Below are positions 1-11,613 of a stretch of 64,000 bases of DNA, one piece after another (position 1 is the stretch's first letter; each line of letters begins with the position of its first letter). A model generated the notes under the pieces. It worked only from the letters and a program-made list of their open reading frames with translations, made no database searches and had not been told where the DNA came from. The position numbers were made by a program, and so were the translations under genes. Source of the stretch: Flaccisagitta enflata (taxonomy: Eukaryota > Chaetognatha > Sagittoidea > Aphragmophora); the NCBI GenBank assembly GCA_965153355.1, contig OZ231126.1, positions 38,068,001 through 38,132,000 of the forward strand. Reading direction: 5' to 3'.

Positions 1-58
1 ACCGACCGACCAACCGACAGAAAAGTGGCTTATAGAGTCGCGTAGCACGCGACTAATA
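1..58 (+). repeat. Family A element, 3' end only
   Basis: GACC-rich core, then 'ATAGAGTCGCGTAGCACGCG' and ACTAAT. This is the 3' hairpin end of the A family, cut by the window edge. It abuts an R repeat. Confidence 0.7.
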
Positions 59-770
59 AGTCAGTCTTCGGCTTTTTGACATATTCCAGAGAAACATGGT
101 TTTCATTTTCTTATGCGGACCAATTGCGGGTCTCAAATGAAATTGATAGGGTAATTAAATTTGATGATTTTCTTTCATTTAGCGCCAAGCAGAATGCTCT
201 ATGATGAAAATTTTCTTAGTCATGATTTTCAGTTACTCTATAAGAGGTTTTGTCTGTCCATCGGTCCTCGGTACATTGGTCCATCCGTGAGCACGAGTCA
301 AAGTGGAAAAATGAACATTTTAGATACTTTTCAGTTGCGGACACGCAACTCTATAAGAGCCTTTGTCCGTCTGTTGGTCAGTCCATCCATCGTTCCATCT
401 GTCTGTAATGATCAAGTCGAAAAATGGAAAAACATGCATTTCCTGCTCTGTCCACCCGTCCGCAACTGGTGGCCGTGTATCCGGCCTTGTTGTTAATGTG
501 TCTGTGTTGGAGGGGGGCTGGGTGGGGCGTTGGGTGTGGATTGGGGTTGGTTGCCCCTGCTCACCCTTCCGCAGCGATATTGTGACCCTGCGTCACATGT
601 TTTCAATCTTTTTATATGAAAAATTCTGATTTTTTGTTTCTTATGATTTTAAGTAGGATCAATAAGTGAGTGAATTGATATTTGTTTGAGCACGCAAATA
701 TAAGCAAACATGTTTATGAGCATAGCTGCTTATCTGTCATGGTGTTTATGAGTATTACTAGTAAAAAGTC
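59..770 (+). repeat. Family R repeat copy 1, interrupted by family A material
   Basis: 61-225 matches 14,165-14,310, and 635-770 matches 14,486-14,620. The middle (about 226-610) is reverse-oriented family A sequence (GCGGACACGCAACTCTATAA ... GTATCCGGCCTTGTT). The first part stays open as SVFGFLTYSRETWFSFSY up to a GATAGG|GTAATT splice-like end. Confidence 0.6.
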
Positions 771-793
771 GCATCTTTAAAGCTCTCTTAATG

Positions 794-979
794 AACAAGG
801 CCGGTTACACAGCTACCGAAGTCGCGTGCAGGTGGGCAGGGGCCATATTTGAGGTCACTAGACCATTTACGCAGCAGCAGTCGGGTCAAAAAAATAAAAT
901 CATAAAAAAAGTAAAACGTGACCCATCGACCGACCGACGGACAAAGCGGGTTGTAGAGTCGCGTGCATGCAACTAAAAA
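794..979 (+). repeat. Family A element, complete
   Basis: Starts AACAAGGCCGGTTACACAGC and ends GTAGAGTCGCGTGCATGCAA followed by CTAAAAA. Inside are the family landmarks GGTGGGCAGGGGCC, GAGGTCACT and a short GACC core. Confidence 0.75.
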
Positions 980-1007
980 TGATAGCAATAGGCGGATTGC
1001 ACCACTG

Positions 1008-1345
1008 TCCTGACAATGTGTCCTGACATTGTGTGCCAACATTGTGTCCCAACATTGTGTCCCGACATTGTGTCCCGACATTGCGTCCCGACATTGCGTC
1101 CCGACATTGTGTCCAAACATTGTCCCGATATTGTGTCCCAACATTGTGTCCCAATATCATGTTGTGATATTGTGTCCCAATATTGTGTCCCGATTTTGTG
1201 TCCTGACATTGTGTCCCAACATTGTGTCCTGACATTGTGTCCTGACAATGTGTCCTAACAATGTGTCCCGACATTGTGTCCTGACATAGTATCCCGGTCA
1301 TTTGTGTCCCGACAGTCATTTGTGTCCCGACAGTTATTTGTGTCC
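1008..1345 (+). repeat. 13-bp minisatellite (ACATTGTGTCCCG)n
   Basis: About 24 imperfect copies. It yields long open frames on both strands (reading as repeats such as MSGHNVGTQC), which are repeat translations and not genes. Confidence 0.9.
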
Positions 1346-2919
1346 TGACAGTAATTTGTATCAGTTTAGTAAATTCTGTTGATTGAGTCAATTAAAACAG
1401 ACTGTATCACTAGTCTGGCCTTGTTGGCCTTGTTACTTACAGACTTGCTCCTCTATAAGAGGCTTTGTCCATCCTGAGACTCTGTCATTTGGTTCTTTAG
1501 TTCACTCATGCATGATTATGTTGCGAGCTGAAAAGTGTGAAAATGCGCATTTAAGAGGCTTCCATTGTGATTATGTGCGTGTGCATATGTGTGTGTGTGG
1601 GGGGGGGGGGTAGTACGACCCTACCCTCCCCCCCACCCACCCCCCCATCACGGCAAAATCGTGATTACCTGCTCATTGCACAGCATTCTTTTTTTGTTCA
1701 TTGTTGGTGCAGCATCTCCGACTTGGACCAATTCCTGATCATGTTCAGTTGCAGCCTGCTGCATACAAAACAAAACTTTGTTATCCTACTCGACGAATTT
1801 ATGATAATAACCCTTATAGCAAAATCCAATTCTAGTACACCTTTCTTGAAACTGGCTCTCAAATCAATAACATTGTAATTGTAATCAATCTACTAGCAGC
1901 ATAATCTATTTCCAAGGCTAAAGAAAACATATGACATTCTTCGAAATAAATCATACTTGATAGTTTGAGGTAAGATTAAACCCCGGGGCTAGCTTGGGTT
2001 TGAATTGTATGCAAATAAAACTTCATCAGTAACAATGATAATAGTACTGCATTACACTCAAACATGACCAACAACAACATCAATCCTGAGGCAGCCGACC
2101 AACCCTGAGCGACCCCATGCAACACTTAGTATACCCCGGGCAAATCCATTCAACCCCAACCAGACCCTGAGCAACCCTAAATTCCCGAGCATCTTGAGCC
2201 ACCCTTTATGCTACATTGCTACAGACTACCTGATGAATCAGTTGCATAAAGAGGTGCTATTTTTAGTTGCGTGCTACGGTCTCACTACCGCCCAAATGCT
2301 CGACCTCCAGTGTCTTAGAATACGGCCCCTGAACGTGATTGGGGTGGCAGCTTATCCCCCTTTATTAGCATAGAGGTGACTTACTTTGGTTCTTGGATCT
2401 TTCCCTATTCGAATGAAAGAAAAGTGATCAAAAAAAAAAAGAAAAGAAAAAAAAAAGAGAGAACAAAAAGTTCTTGAATTGAAGCCTTTGTTGTAAAGGA
2501 GAAGACATCAAATGTAAAACTCGTTTCTTCTTCCACTTCTTTAAGAGATTATTTCGTATGTTGAATGTCACTTTGCGGCTCCAGTTTTCATCTTCCACTG
2601 AAGTACTACTTTTTGCACTGCCTCTACTCGTAGTTCATCTAGTGAAAAATTACTCATATTTCTATTGTACAAAGGGCACTCTTTGATCGGCGCAGAACCT
2701 AGCCCCAAGCTTGGTGCGAGCTCTAGTTTGGGCGCAATTGCTCAAATAAGTGGAGAAAATGGAGTAGCCGACTTTGATTAATTTTTAAAAATGCTTCTAT
2801 GGCCGAAAGAATTGTTTCAACAGTGGATTCATCTTAGTTAGACATGTATTGACTAGAAAAAAATAAAATTTCAATTCTTTCGGCAATCCGCATATGTTGC
2901 CGGCACCGCCTGACTAAGA
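1346..2919. other. 3' flank, no gene seen
   Basis: Holds family A fragments at about 1,422-1,500 and 2,255-2,345, a GT/G run at 1,580-1,612, an A-rich tract at 2,430-2,460 and otherwise unrecognised AT-rich DNA. No splice-supported coding segment was found. Confidence 0.5.
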
Positions 2920-2925
2920 TTTATT
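2920..2925 (-). terminator. Polyadenylation signal AATAAA of the LRR gene
   Basis: The plus strand reads TTTATT, so the minus strand carries AATAAA 77 nt after the stop codon at 3,002. This is the expected place for the 3' end of the LRR transcript. The cleavage site itself cannot be seen. Confidence 0.6.
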
Positions 2926-3001
2926 CTCTCGTAATGTTATCTATAATCGTTAAGTATAGGAAAAAGTGAATAATACAATTGTATCTCGTCGCCATTATTC
3001 A

Positions 3002-3345
3002 TTACTTGGCAGTTGGCGGTATTTCCTCTGCCGGCACCGGATTAGGCGCTGATGAAGAGGAAGAGGAAGAGGAAGATGAATCCAGGCCACCGGCGACATC
3101 TTCAATTTCCGGCGACGTTAAAGTGGACAATGTTCTGTCTGTCACTCCAGATGAGGTCGTTGTTTCCCTATTCGCTTTCGAAGACGTCGTTGTTGTTTGT
3201 GCCGTCGTTGCTGTTGTCGTTGGTATTGTTGTCGTTGTTGGTGTTGTTGTCCTCGATGTTGACGTTGACGTTTCATCGGCGATGTCGAGTCTCGAAGGGG
3301 AAAAGTGAGTTGATGGCGATGAGACGTGAACTTCAGTGGTCGCAA
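3002..3345 (-). CDS. LRR protein exon 15: Ser/Thr-rich secreted tail and stop
   Basis: The acceptor TTCTCTCAG leaves two bases that complete Val609. 113 codons (610-722) then run to TAA at 3,002. The tail is dominated by Thr and Ser (TTTPTTTTIPTTTATT and a run of ten Ser) with acidic DE patches, and ends PAEEIPPTAK. It suits O-glycosylation and has no GPI-type hydrophobic end. Read from ATGs at 3,391 or 3,385 the same frame would give a free-standing signal-peptide mucin of about 130 residues, but that hydrophobic start is the intron's pyrimidine tract, so I prefer the terminal exon. Confidence 0.82.
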
Positions 3346-4070
3346 CTGAGAGAATAAGAATAAATAAACTCAACTTCTCATTCATCGACATCGTGATACT
3401 TAAGGAAACTGCGTGGTATTGACCCCTGAAATATATTAAATAAAGGTTTACCACGCGAATCAAAAAAAGACGCACATAAAATTAATAAAAATCTAAATTT
3501 AAAGCTCTATAAAAGTACTTACATTTGTCGCCAATCTGGTAGTGCCATTTTTTTTTTATTTAGAAATGGCATCTGTCTGAGTAAAAAAGTTACCTATTTC
3601 AGATTCGCAATCCATATGACACGGAGCAAGATCTTGTGAAATTTGGCATTCATTATGGCTATAAAATGAATATTTAATATAACAAATTTTTTCATGATTT
3701 TTGCAAAATATATTATTTTTGGAAAGCAAAACAAAAGAAAATTGATGCAAAATCCATCTTTATCTGCTAGATATTAATATTTTTATATCTAAAGTGTACT
3801 ATTCCATTTTCATTAATTTTCATAAATCTTTTATATCAATTCGAGAAAAAAATGTTTGAAAAAATTCAAAATCTATCAAAAACAAATGATTTTTATATGA
3901 ATGAATGTTTTTTTAAATATTTTTCAATAAACAATTAAAAAATATCTTTAAAATATGCTTAAATAGCTATTTTCAGCATATCTTTCAACATGTCATAACT
4001 CTGATTGTTGTTATGATTACTCAAATTTTCACGTTACCTGGCTACTTGCATTCCTTCGATAATTAACACT
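3346..4070. other. Intron 14, 3' part: AT-rich, nothing recognised
   Basis: Contains the acceptor's pyrimidine tract next to exon 15, then AT-rich sequence with no repeat family or coding signal that I can name. Confidence 0.5.
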
Positions 4071-4083
4071 TTTGATAATTTTT

Positions 4084-4380
4084 GCATTCATTCATTCATT
4101 CATTCACTCTTTCATATATTCATTCATTCATTCATTCTTTCATTCATTCATTCATTCGCCGAGTCTATTTTTCATCTCTTTCACAGATATGAATCTCCCC
4201 GCGATTCTTGAATTGTTTTCTTTTTATTCGAGATTTGTTCAACCCATCCTTCATTCATTCATTCATTCATTCATTCATTCATTCATTCATTCATTCATTC
4301 ATGCAATCATTCATTCATTCATTCATTCATTCACTCTTCCAATAGTTCATTTGTTCATTCATTCGTTCATTCATTTACTT
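4084..4380 (+). repeat. (CATT)n tetranucleotide tracts
   Basis: Two main runs, 4,084-4,156 and 4,249-4,340, separated by about 90 bp of unique sequence. Confidence 0.9.
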
Positions 4381-4476
4381 ATCATTAAATATTTGTTCAT
4401 TTATGTACGCATTCAATGACAACACCCACATATCTATTCTCTAATTAGTAATTTTAGTTTGATTTATCTTTTTTTG

Positions 4477-4851
4477 GTTGCGGAAATAATACTCTATAGG
4501 CTTTGTCGGTCCGTTTGTCGGTCTGTTGGTTATGCTCTAGTCGAAAAGATGAGAAAATTACCGTCGTAGATACTTTTTGAGCAGCGGTCCCAAAGTGGCT
4601 ACCACGCGAATAAAAACAATGCCGGATACACGGCAGTTGCTTACGGGTAGGCAGGGGCAGTAATGCAGATGGGCAGGGGCAGTTTGAGGGTGGGCGAGGG
4701 CTGTATTTTGGCAGGGCAGGGGCAGTAATGGTCATAAACCGCTTTTCCAGCCAATTTCGCGTTGACTGAATTTTCGCGTTACCGACCAATCAACATACAT
4801 ACCTATCAAGGGACACACCCTCTTATAGAGTAGCTTGGCAAGCGACTAAAA
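4477..4851 (+). repeat. Family A composite
   Basis: Starts with an inverted fragment (TTGCGG ... CTCTATAGGCTTTGTCGGTC) and then runs GCCGGATACACGGC ... GGGTAGGCAGGGGCAG ... GCAAGCGACTAAAAA. A closely similar long form lies at 26,218-26,470. Confidence 0.65.
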
Positions 4852-4863
4852 ATACGCACCCCA

Positions 4864-5364
4864 AAGGGCCGACGTCCTGCAGGACACAAGGGTGAATTTC
4901 CTTACGTCCTGAGAAGGCATATTTCAGGGCTTAAAGGCAATTTTCCATGATATTCAATGGGAGCTATGTATTTTCTACAATTTATTGTCAATTTTCCATG
5001 TTATTCAATGGGAATTTCATTTTTTTGTCAATTTTCTATGTTATCCAATTGCTATTTTGCATTTTCTTTTATTTTTTGTAAATTTTCCATGTTATTCGAT
5101 GGAAAATTTATAATTTTCTATTGTTTGTAAATTTTTCATGTTATTTTTAGTTTGTTATGTTATTTTTAGTTTGCAAGTTGTCATTTTCCCATGTTATTCA
5201 ATGGGAAGTTTGCATCTTGTCATTTTCCCGTGTTATTCAATGGAAATTTGAGAATTGAGAAGGTTCAGAGGGGGACGTACGAACAGATGGACGGACGGAC
5301 GGACGGACATAAGGAAATTCACCCCTGTGTCCTACAGGACATCGGCCCTTAAGGGCCGCTGCCC
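4864..5364 (+). repeat. Family D element with inverted ends
   Basis: The left end (GGGCCGACGTCCTGCAGGAC, ACAAGGGTGAATTTCC) is inverted at the right end (GGAAATTCACCCCTGTGTCC, TACAGGACATCGGCCC). The interior is an AT-rich tandem of 'TTTTCCATGTTATTCAATGG' units, then a short GGAC run. Confidence 0.75.
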
Positions 5365-5387
5365 AAAAAGCTAAAAAAAGCCGAAAA

Positions 5388-5940
5388 AGTAAATAGTCGT
5401 AAAAGCGTCAGATGGTCAGCGGTACCCGTTGCCACTAAGTGAATGTTAGATGTGAAGGTGAGAGGGGCAGTGGCCCCGAAGGAGCCGAAGACCTATGCTG
5501 GGCTTGTATTTTAGTACTGAGGCGGGATTGGAGCCATGATGGAATTGGAGTGCCAAAGCTGGTATTGGAGCATCGAGGCTGGGATTGGACCCGCGAGGCT
5601 GGGATTGGACCCTCAAGGCTAAGATCGGAGCTTTGAGGCTGGGATTGGAGTCTCAAGTCTGGGATTGGAACCTCGAGTCTGGGATTAGAGCCTCGAGGCT
5701 GGGATTGGAGCCTCGAGGCTGAAATTGGAGGCTGGAGGCTTGGATTGGAGCCTTGATGTTGGGATTTGAGCCATGACACGGGGATCGGAGCCTGAAGGCT
5801 TGGATATGAGGCCAAAGGCTGGGATTTGAGCTGGAGGTTGAAATTTAGGCTTCGAAGTCAGGGGGGGGGGACAGAGGAGGAGGAGGAGGAGAAGGAGAAA
5901 GTTTGCCATGTGTGAAAGCATAGGTCAGGGGCCCCTTCGC
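5388..5940 (+). repeat. Family C element with hairpin minisatellite
   Basis: Outer module (TAGTCGTAAAAGCG ... GGTCAGCGGTACCCGTTGCC), then GGGGCAGTGGCCCCGAAGG, then about 18 copies of a 20-bp unit like GAGGCTGGGATTGGAGCCTC whose ends are inverted repeats of each other. The right end is altered, merging into a family A end at 5,945-6,037. Confidence 0.75.
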
Positions 5941-6102
5941 TGCCCAGAAGGGGACTGACCGTTCGACCAACCAACCAACCGACCGACCGACCGACAGACC
6001 AACATAGCGGGGTGTAGAGTTGCGTAGCACGCGACTAAAAATCATTGAATCTCTCTCTCTCATCTACAGGTTGAATTTTGTTCTTATTTATCTTTTTGGT
6101 TT

Positions 6103-6111
6103 TTCTTTCCT

Positions 6112-6159
<48 letters not shown>

Positions 6160-6546
6160 GCTTTCTTGCTTTCTTGGTTTCTTGCTTTCTTGCTTTCTTT
6201 CTTTCTTTCTTTCTTTCTCTCTTTCTTTCTTTCTCTCTTTCTTTCTTTCTCTCTTTCTTTCTCTCTTTCTTTCTTTCTCTCTTTCTTTCTTCCTTTCTAT
6301 ATTTCCTTCTTTCTTAGTTGCGGACCCGCGACTATATAAGAGGATTTGTCTGTCCGTCCATCTGTCCGTCTGTCCATCAGTCATACCGTTAGTCCGTAGA
6401 CGCGCGTCAAAAAGTGATCTGATGCTTGCATGTGTGTGGGGAGGGGGGTGTGAATAGAGGTTGAACGCCTCTGCCCACCCATTACTTGTTTTCATGCTTT
6501 CATTCTTTCTCTTTTTCTTTTTCTCTAATATCTTTTTTTTTTTTCT

Positions 6547-6606
<60 letters not shown>

Positions 6607-6608
6607 GC
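6103..6608 (+). repeat. (CTTT)n tracts split by a family A fragment
   Basis: CTTT runs at 6,103-6,312 and 6,545-6,608. Between them, 6,311-6,480 is family A sequence starting TTAGTTGCGGACCCGCGACT. Lys/Glu and Phe/Leu/Ser ORFs here are repeat translations. Confidence 0.85.
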
Positions 6609-6734
6609 TTTCTTTTTTTTTCATTTCTTTTACTATTTTTTCCTCCGTCTTTTTCTTACTTTTTCCCTTCATTTTTACAAGCAAGTAAGCACAAAAACAA
6701 GCAAGCAAGCATGTATTCAGACAAGCAAAAATGA

Positions 6735-8110
6735 TGGATTTGCATTTATGCTGACAACAGACAGCTTATTTATGAAAATTGAGGCTCAACGTCCATCAGA
6801 TATCCCTCCACCACACAAACTATTTCACCAGTAGCTCGCTTTCTCGAGAGAGCAAAAAATCACTCAAACTCATGCTCACTGAAAATAACAAATTTGCATA
6901 GAAAACGCAAAAATGAAAAAAACAAAAACGTACGACGCTTAAAAATTAGTATATTTCGCGTCGTATGTTTTTAAAAATGCAAAAAGTTTGACCGTTTTAC
7001 AGATTTGTTATTTTCAAGATGAAAAATCTTTTTTTCGAAAATTCCTTTTTAGCATGGATTTTGGAATCAAAGGAGGAAAAGCGATACTTAAAATTTGCCT
7101 AGGATCATGAAAATTGACACGCAAGTAGTTGAGCATGTTCCCTAACACCAGTTAAAATTTCATAGCTTAACTCTGACGGAAAGTATTGTAAACAAAAATA
7201 ATAGGTTGTACACTACGATTTTATGATTTCCTTTTGTAACTTGACCTCCTTCAGGTGTTTTTTTCGTAAGGTGACAAAATTGCATATACTAAGGTGGAAA
7301 AAATTATCTTAGGCAACTATTAACATAATTAACACATTTCGGGGAAAAAATGGATCAAATTGCCAAAATCGTATCGCTAACAGCGACAGAAAAATGGTGT
7401 TTTAAAAAAATTCTCACGCACAATTTAAAATTACCTGGCGTTCCTCATTGTATAGACTGCTCCCTTCGCTATAAAACGGCTAACGGCGGTCCTATTTTTC
7501 GGGGGGGTGTGCTATATGCTTCTATGAGGCTTGTGAAAACATTTTTTTGGTTCATAGTAAATATTTTGATGCGAAAAATTGATCAAAAAGTGACTGAATG
7601 AATTTTTTTCCCTTTACTTGCTCCAAGTCATATGTAAAAAATGCCTTTTGGCAAAATAGTGCTTCTCTTTGCAGAGCTCTAGCTTGTAAACTATTTGAGA
7701 TACAGAGCTGGGATTGGTCTAGAATAAAAGATTTCTTGAAGACCTTTAGATATGACCCAACAAAAATTATTTCAAATTGTTTTTTATCTGTTTTATTATC
7801 AAATAAAGAGGTGTGTCTTTTTTTTTATTCGCGTGGTATTAATCAATACACATTCATTGAAATGTTCGGATAAACAGAGAAAATGTTTTTTCTAACTTTT
7901 TGCAGCTTTCTCACAGCTGTTTTCGTCACCGATTGGAAATTTTCATAGCATCTCTAATATCAAAACCAATCCTGGCTCTTTTGACTTGTTTGAACGCCCA
8001 GTATATCATTTATTTTGACTCTCAGTCTCATGGACCTTATGACATTTTCTTACTGTCGCTGCGCCCGAAAAAAAGAAAAAGAAAACAAGAGGAAAAAGTC
8101 CGCCTTCTAC
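6735..8110. other. Intron 14, 5' part: no gene recognised
   Basis: AT-rich. A short imperfect palindrome lies around 6,866-7,020 (AACGTACGACGC and GCGTCGTATGTT arms at its centre). Two plus-strand frames, 7,350-7,601 and 7,598-7,873, show no recognisable domain. Confidence 0.45.
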
Positions 8111-8181
8111 CTTCTACGTCGATCCAATTTTTGTAGACGTCAACGATTGGCTGATTGTAATATTGAGCTGGCGAATGACAT
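8111..8181 (-). CDS. LRR protein exon 14: LRRCT cap, second half
   Basis: Acceptor TTTGTTTCAG; one base completes Arg585, then 23 codons (586-608) CHSPAQYYNQPIVDVYKNWI-DVE plus one base. The Cys-x-x-Pro start pairs with Cys559 of exon 13 as in other LRRCT caps. Two donors are possible; AAG|GTAGAA at 8,110 is preferred because its phase 1 is what the last exon requires. The alternative, GAC|GTAGAA, would end in phase 0. Confidence 0.85.
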
Positions 8182-8299
8182 CTGAAACAAAGGAAAACAG
8201 AGCAAAAATAAAGAAACCATGACTACGCCAGTACGCCATAACATATAGGGTCAGAAAATACATGACTGTCACACTAGATGCAAGCGGGTTTTTTCTGAG

Positions 8300-8541
8300 T
8301 TTTTAGTCGCGTGCACGCGACTTTACACCCCGCTTTGTCCGTCCGTCCGTCCGTCCGTCCGTCCGTCCGTCCGTCCATCCATCCGTCAGTTGGTCTGTCA
8401 CACTTTTACTTTTTTTATCAATTTGATTTCTTAAAGTCATTTAAAGTCATTTAAGAATATAATGAGTCATTCTAAGTTATTCTAAGTCATTCTAAGTCAA
8501 TCTGTAAGTCTCGCACGCAACTTATAGGTGTTGGCCTTGTT
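8300..8541 (-). repeat. Family A element, complete, in intron 13
   Basis: Plus-strand TTTTTAGTCGCGTGCACGCG at one end and GTTGGCCTTGTT at the other, with a (CCGT)n core. It shares its interior (AAGTCATTCTAAGTCA) with the copy at 30,131-30,332. Confidence 0.8.
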
Positions 8542-8734
8542 CTTCTTTATCTCAGTATCACTACCCATCTGCTCATTACTTGGTTTGATTTTTTTTTTCA
8601 TTCCTTAATTCTGATAATTTTCATGCATTTTGTTAAACAAAATAGGCTCCCGAAGTCAGTTGCAACTTATCCAAGCATGAATGTTCTGCATTCTCTTAAT
8701 TCCACTGGACTTCAAATCCCCGCATTCGACTCAC

Positions 8735-8815
8735 CTGACGCCTTTGACGGTGTGCGCGAAAATATCCGGACTTTCGTTGATCCATTCTGAGACCCATTTT
8801 AGCCCTTGGTCACAT
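8735..8815 (-). CDS. LRR protein exon 13: LRRCT cap, first half
   Basis: The acceptor TTTCCAG gives one base that completes Arg558. 26 codons (559-584) read CDQGLKWVSEWINESPDIFA, then HTVKGV, with two bases left at AG|GTGAGT. This is an LRRCT-type cap (NPLxCDxxLxWxxxWI). The usual second cysteine of the C-D-C pair is Gln here, so this cap has lost one canonical disulfide partner. Confidence 0.92.
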
Positions 8816-9019
8816 CTGGAAAGCGGTGCAATTTCAAAGGCTCTCAGCAAATGTAAAATCCGGTAATAAAGATTTTCAACGAAGCTTTTCGTCTTACTTT
8901 TGTTTCGTTTACATGGTCATATTTGTCTCTGCGTTTACAAAAGTTCTTTGGTCTCTGTGACTGTGTCTTTGTGTCTAAAGCTCTTTATCTAACTCCCTAT
9001 TTCCATCTTTGTTTGCGTC

Positions 9020-9195
<176 letters not shown>

Positions 9196-9234
9196 TTTTT
9201 TTCCCCTCCTGCTTCATCACTTATCAGGTAGTAC

Positions 9235-9335
9235 CTGAGGGGGTTCCCATGAAGCCAGAGCGTTTCCAAATTTTCTAATCTGTTCCTGAGAGACGGCTCC
9301 AATTTGTGCAACCCGCAAAAACTCAAGTCGACGAT
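9235..9335 (-). CDS. LRR protein exon 12: last LRRs
   Basis: Acceptor TTGATTGCAG; 33 codons (525-557) plus two bases. IVDLSFCGLHKLEPSL and LENLETLWLHGNPL are regular, and the GNPL marks the step into the C-terminal cap. The donor is CTCAG|GTACTA. A long (GA)n tract in gene sense begins about 40 nt past the donor. Confidence 0.92.
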
Positions 9336-9393
9336 CTGCAATCAAGATTCACGCAACAGTCAACAGAGTCAATGACACGAAGATGATACACGC

Positions 9394-9677
<284 letters not shown>

Positions 9678-9726
9678 AGAAGACTCTTAGACGCGACGCA
9701 TCGCGCTGGTTTTCCATCGTACTTAC

Positions 9727-9847
9727 CCTTAGGTTTTCGTAAGGCTTTGATTCGGAGCCCCTCCGTGGAAGTTCCTTCAAAGAGGCGAGAAACGCGCTGC
9801 ATAGAAAGTCGCTTCTTTGCAGAACAACTTCGCGAAATTGCTTGTAA
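9727..9847 (-). CDS. LRR protein exon 11: irregular LRR
   Basis: The acceptor TTTTTTCCTCATTCAG gives one base that completes Thr484. 40 codons (485-524), ending CTAAGG|GTAAGT in phase 0. The repeat signature is weak: FREVVLQRSDFLCSAFLASL, then a basic, low-hydrophobicity stretch and PYENLR leading into exon 12. I accept it because both splice sites are strong and the phase is required on both sides. Intron 11 downstream (391 nt) is mostly a (CA)n tract in the sense of the gene. Confidence 0.82.
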
Positions 9848-9916
9848 CTGAATGAGGAAAAAAGGGAAGAATTTCATGACTTAGTCACTGCGTCAGTGCG
9901 TGCCGATGATAGCGGT

Positions 9917-10048
9917 GAACAAGGCCGAGTAGGCCAAGAGGGGACACCCAGTTGTCGCTGCTAAATCGATTCAAAGTGCATGACCAACGGATGGACCGGC
10001 TGACCGACAGACACGATCTCACATGGATGTGCTCCGACGCGTTAAAAA
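9917..10048 (+). repeat. Family A-like fragment in intron 10
   Basis: AACAAGGCCGAGTAGGCC start and a GGACCGGCTGACCGACAGAC core. The 3' hairpin end is replaced by the adjacent GTTAAAAA array. Confidence 0.55.
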
Positions 10049-10268
10049 GATAAAAGTTAAAAGTTAAAAAGTTAAAAAGTTAAAAAGTTAAAAAGTTAAA
10101 TAGTTAAAAAGTTAAAAAGTTAAAAAGTTAAAAAGTTAAAAAGTTAAAAAGTTAAAAAGTTAAAAAGTTAAAAAGTTAAAAAGTTAAAAAGTTAAAAAGT
10201 TAAAAAGTTAAAAAGTTAAAAAGTTAAAAAGTTAAAAAGTTAGAAAGTTAGAAAGTTAAAAAGTTAAA
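10044..10268 (+). repeat. (GTTAAAAA)n octanucleotide array
   Basis: About 27 nearly perfect 8-bp units in intron 10, directly after a family A-like fragment and about 80 bp from exon 10. Confidence 0.95.
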
Positions 10269-10345
10269 TAAGCCCGTTGAAGCGAAGACACCAAATTCCT
10301 ACATGTGTTGTTATTTCGATATTGTAGACAGTAACAGTTTCTTAC

Positions 10346-10537
10346 GTGGCCAAGTAGACGAATGCGCTGGGGTCGATGTTTCGGCTTTTTGCTCTGTCGT
10401 CCGCCGACGCCGTCGGTGCTGCCCTCGGCGGGGAAATCGAAGAAATGTCCAAATCTTCCAAGTTTCGAATTCCCGACAAAGTGAACAACCCAAATTCGGT
10501 CAGAGGATTTCGTGCCAAACTCAGTTTTCTCAGGGAA
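10346..10537 (-). CDS. LRR protein exon 10: LRRs with a GC-rich insert
   Basis: The acceptor GACTTCACAG gives one base that completes Ser420. 63 codons (421-483) plus two bases, donor CCAC|GTAAGA. It contains LRKLSLARNPL and LEDLDISS, then an Ala/Pro/Arg/Asp-rich segment of about 18 residues (SPPRAAPTASADDRAKS), then NIDPSAFVYLA. The insert interrupts one repeat between the beta strand and the rest, and it is more GC-rich than its surroundings. Loops of this kind can protrude from the LRR solenoid. Confidence 0.88.
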
Positions 10538-10772
10538 CTGTGAAGTCGACGAAAAAAAAAATGTGAAAGGAGAATGAATGAAGCATGAAGGCTTTGAAGG
10601 GGGGAGGGGGGAGCGGGTTTAAGCAGTAAGGGAGACGTTTAAATGAAATTAGAGGGTTGAGGAAGTTAAGGGGGTTGCAGGGTTGAATTAAAGAAAGGAG
10701 TTGTAATGGTAAGGGGGAGAAGTGAACTAAGTTGGAGGTGAAGGTCGAGGAGGGAAGAGAGAGGTACTACCT

Positions 10773-10915
10773 AACAAGGCCAAGTAGGCCAATAAGGTAC
10801 GACGTGTGGATCGTCGAACGAATGCGTTACCCGACCGACCAACCAACAGACCGACCGACCGATCAACCGACGGACAAAGCCAGCTATAGAGGTGCTTTGT
10901 CACACCAAAAAATTA
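10773..10915 (+). repeat. Family A element in intron 9
   Basis: AACAAGGCCAAGTAGGCC start, GACC core, then GACAAAGCCAGCTATAGAGG. The 3' end is diverged (CACACCAAAAAA). Confidence 0.6.
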
Positions 10916-11340
10916 AGTTTATCTACTCATGAATAAAAACTTTGGAAGAGTACCTCTAGAAAAAATATTCAAGCAATAATTAACAAATTGGTCCCACTTT
11001 GAAGGCTTTTATAAACTCTTACAATCGCGACCAATTTCGGGTCAATTTCTCAATTTGTTAAGAAGTTGCTCTCCTCCAAAGTTGATGCTCATTTTCTGTT
11101 GCAGATATACTCATTTCCTTGTAGTAGCGAAAACGAGAAAAGGTGATGAGGTTTAAAGGAAAGGTAAAAAGAAATATGGAGGAATGTTGTTGACGGCGTT
11201 ATGTATGACGGACAGAAGCTTGAGGGAAGCAGCGGTGTAGCCAAGAGCCCAAGACGGTGATGGGAAGTAGCTCGAATAATCGTGAGACAAGGCAAAATGG
11301 TGGATTGAGAAATGTGATGGTTGGGAGGAGAGGAGACGGC

Positions 11341-11613
11341 TAGGTGAGTGGTGACTTTTAAGGGTGATTTTGGTTGGTTTGAGGGTGGGTATGGGTTATT
11401 TCTTTAGCTGTGGGTCTCTGAAACCATTGTGTAGGTGAGTGGTGACTTTTGAGGGTGATTTTGGTTGGTTTGAGGGTGGGTGTGGGTTATTTCTTTAGCT
11501 GTGGGTCTCTGAAACCATTGTGTAGGTGAGTGGTGACTTTTGAGGGTGATTTTGGTTGGTTTGAGGGTGGGTGTGGGTTATTTCTTTAGCTGTGGGTCTC
11601 TGAAACCATTGTG
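11341..11613 (+). repeat. 91-bp tandem repeat, three copies
   Basis: Units begin TAGGTGAGTGGTGACTTTT at 11,341, 11,432 and 11,523 and are nearly identical. It lies in intron 9. Confidence 0.9.

Noticed and set aside
900-1391. 163-residue minus-strand frame with 'GHNVGTQC' repeats
   Set aside because: Translation of a 13-bp minisatellite; both strands are open, and the sequence is simple repeat.
2979-3357. Plus-strand frames of 109 and 101 residues over the tail exon
   Set aside because: They are complementary shadows of the Ser/Thr-rich minus-strand exon.
3352-3391. A start codon and hydrophobic stretch (KLSLFILILSV) just before the Ser/Thr-rich tail, suggesting a separate small secreted mucin gene or a transmembrane helix
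   Set aside because: The stretch coincides with the pyrimidine tract and a TTCTCTCAG acceptor, and phase 1 from exon 14 fits the downstream frame. A terminal exon explains it better, although an alternative promoter cannot be excluded.
7350-7873. Two adjoining plus-strand frames of 83 and 91 residues in intron 14
   Set aside because: No recognised domain, no clear splice or promoter context, and AT-rich composition like the surrounding intron.
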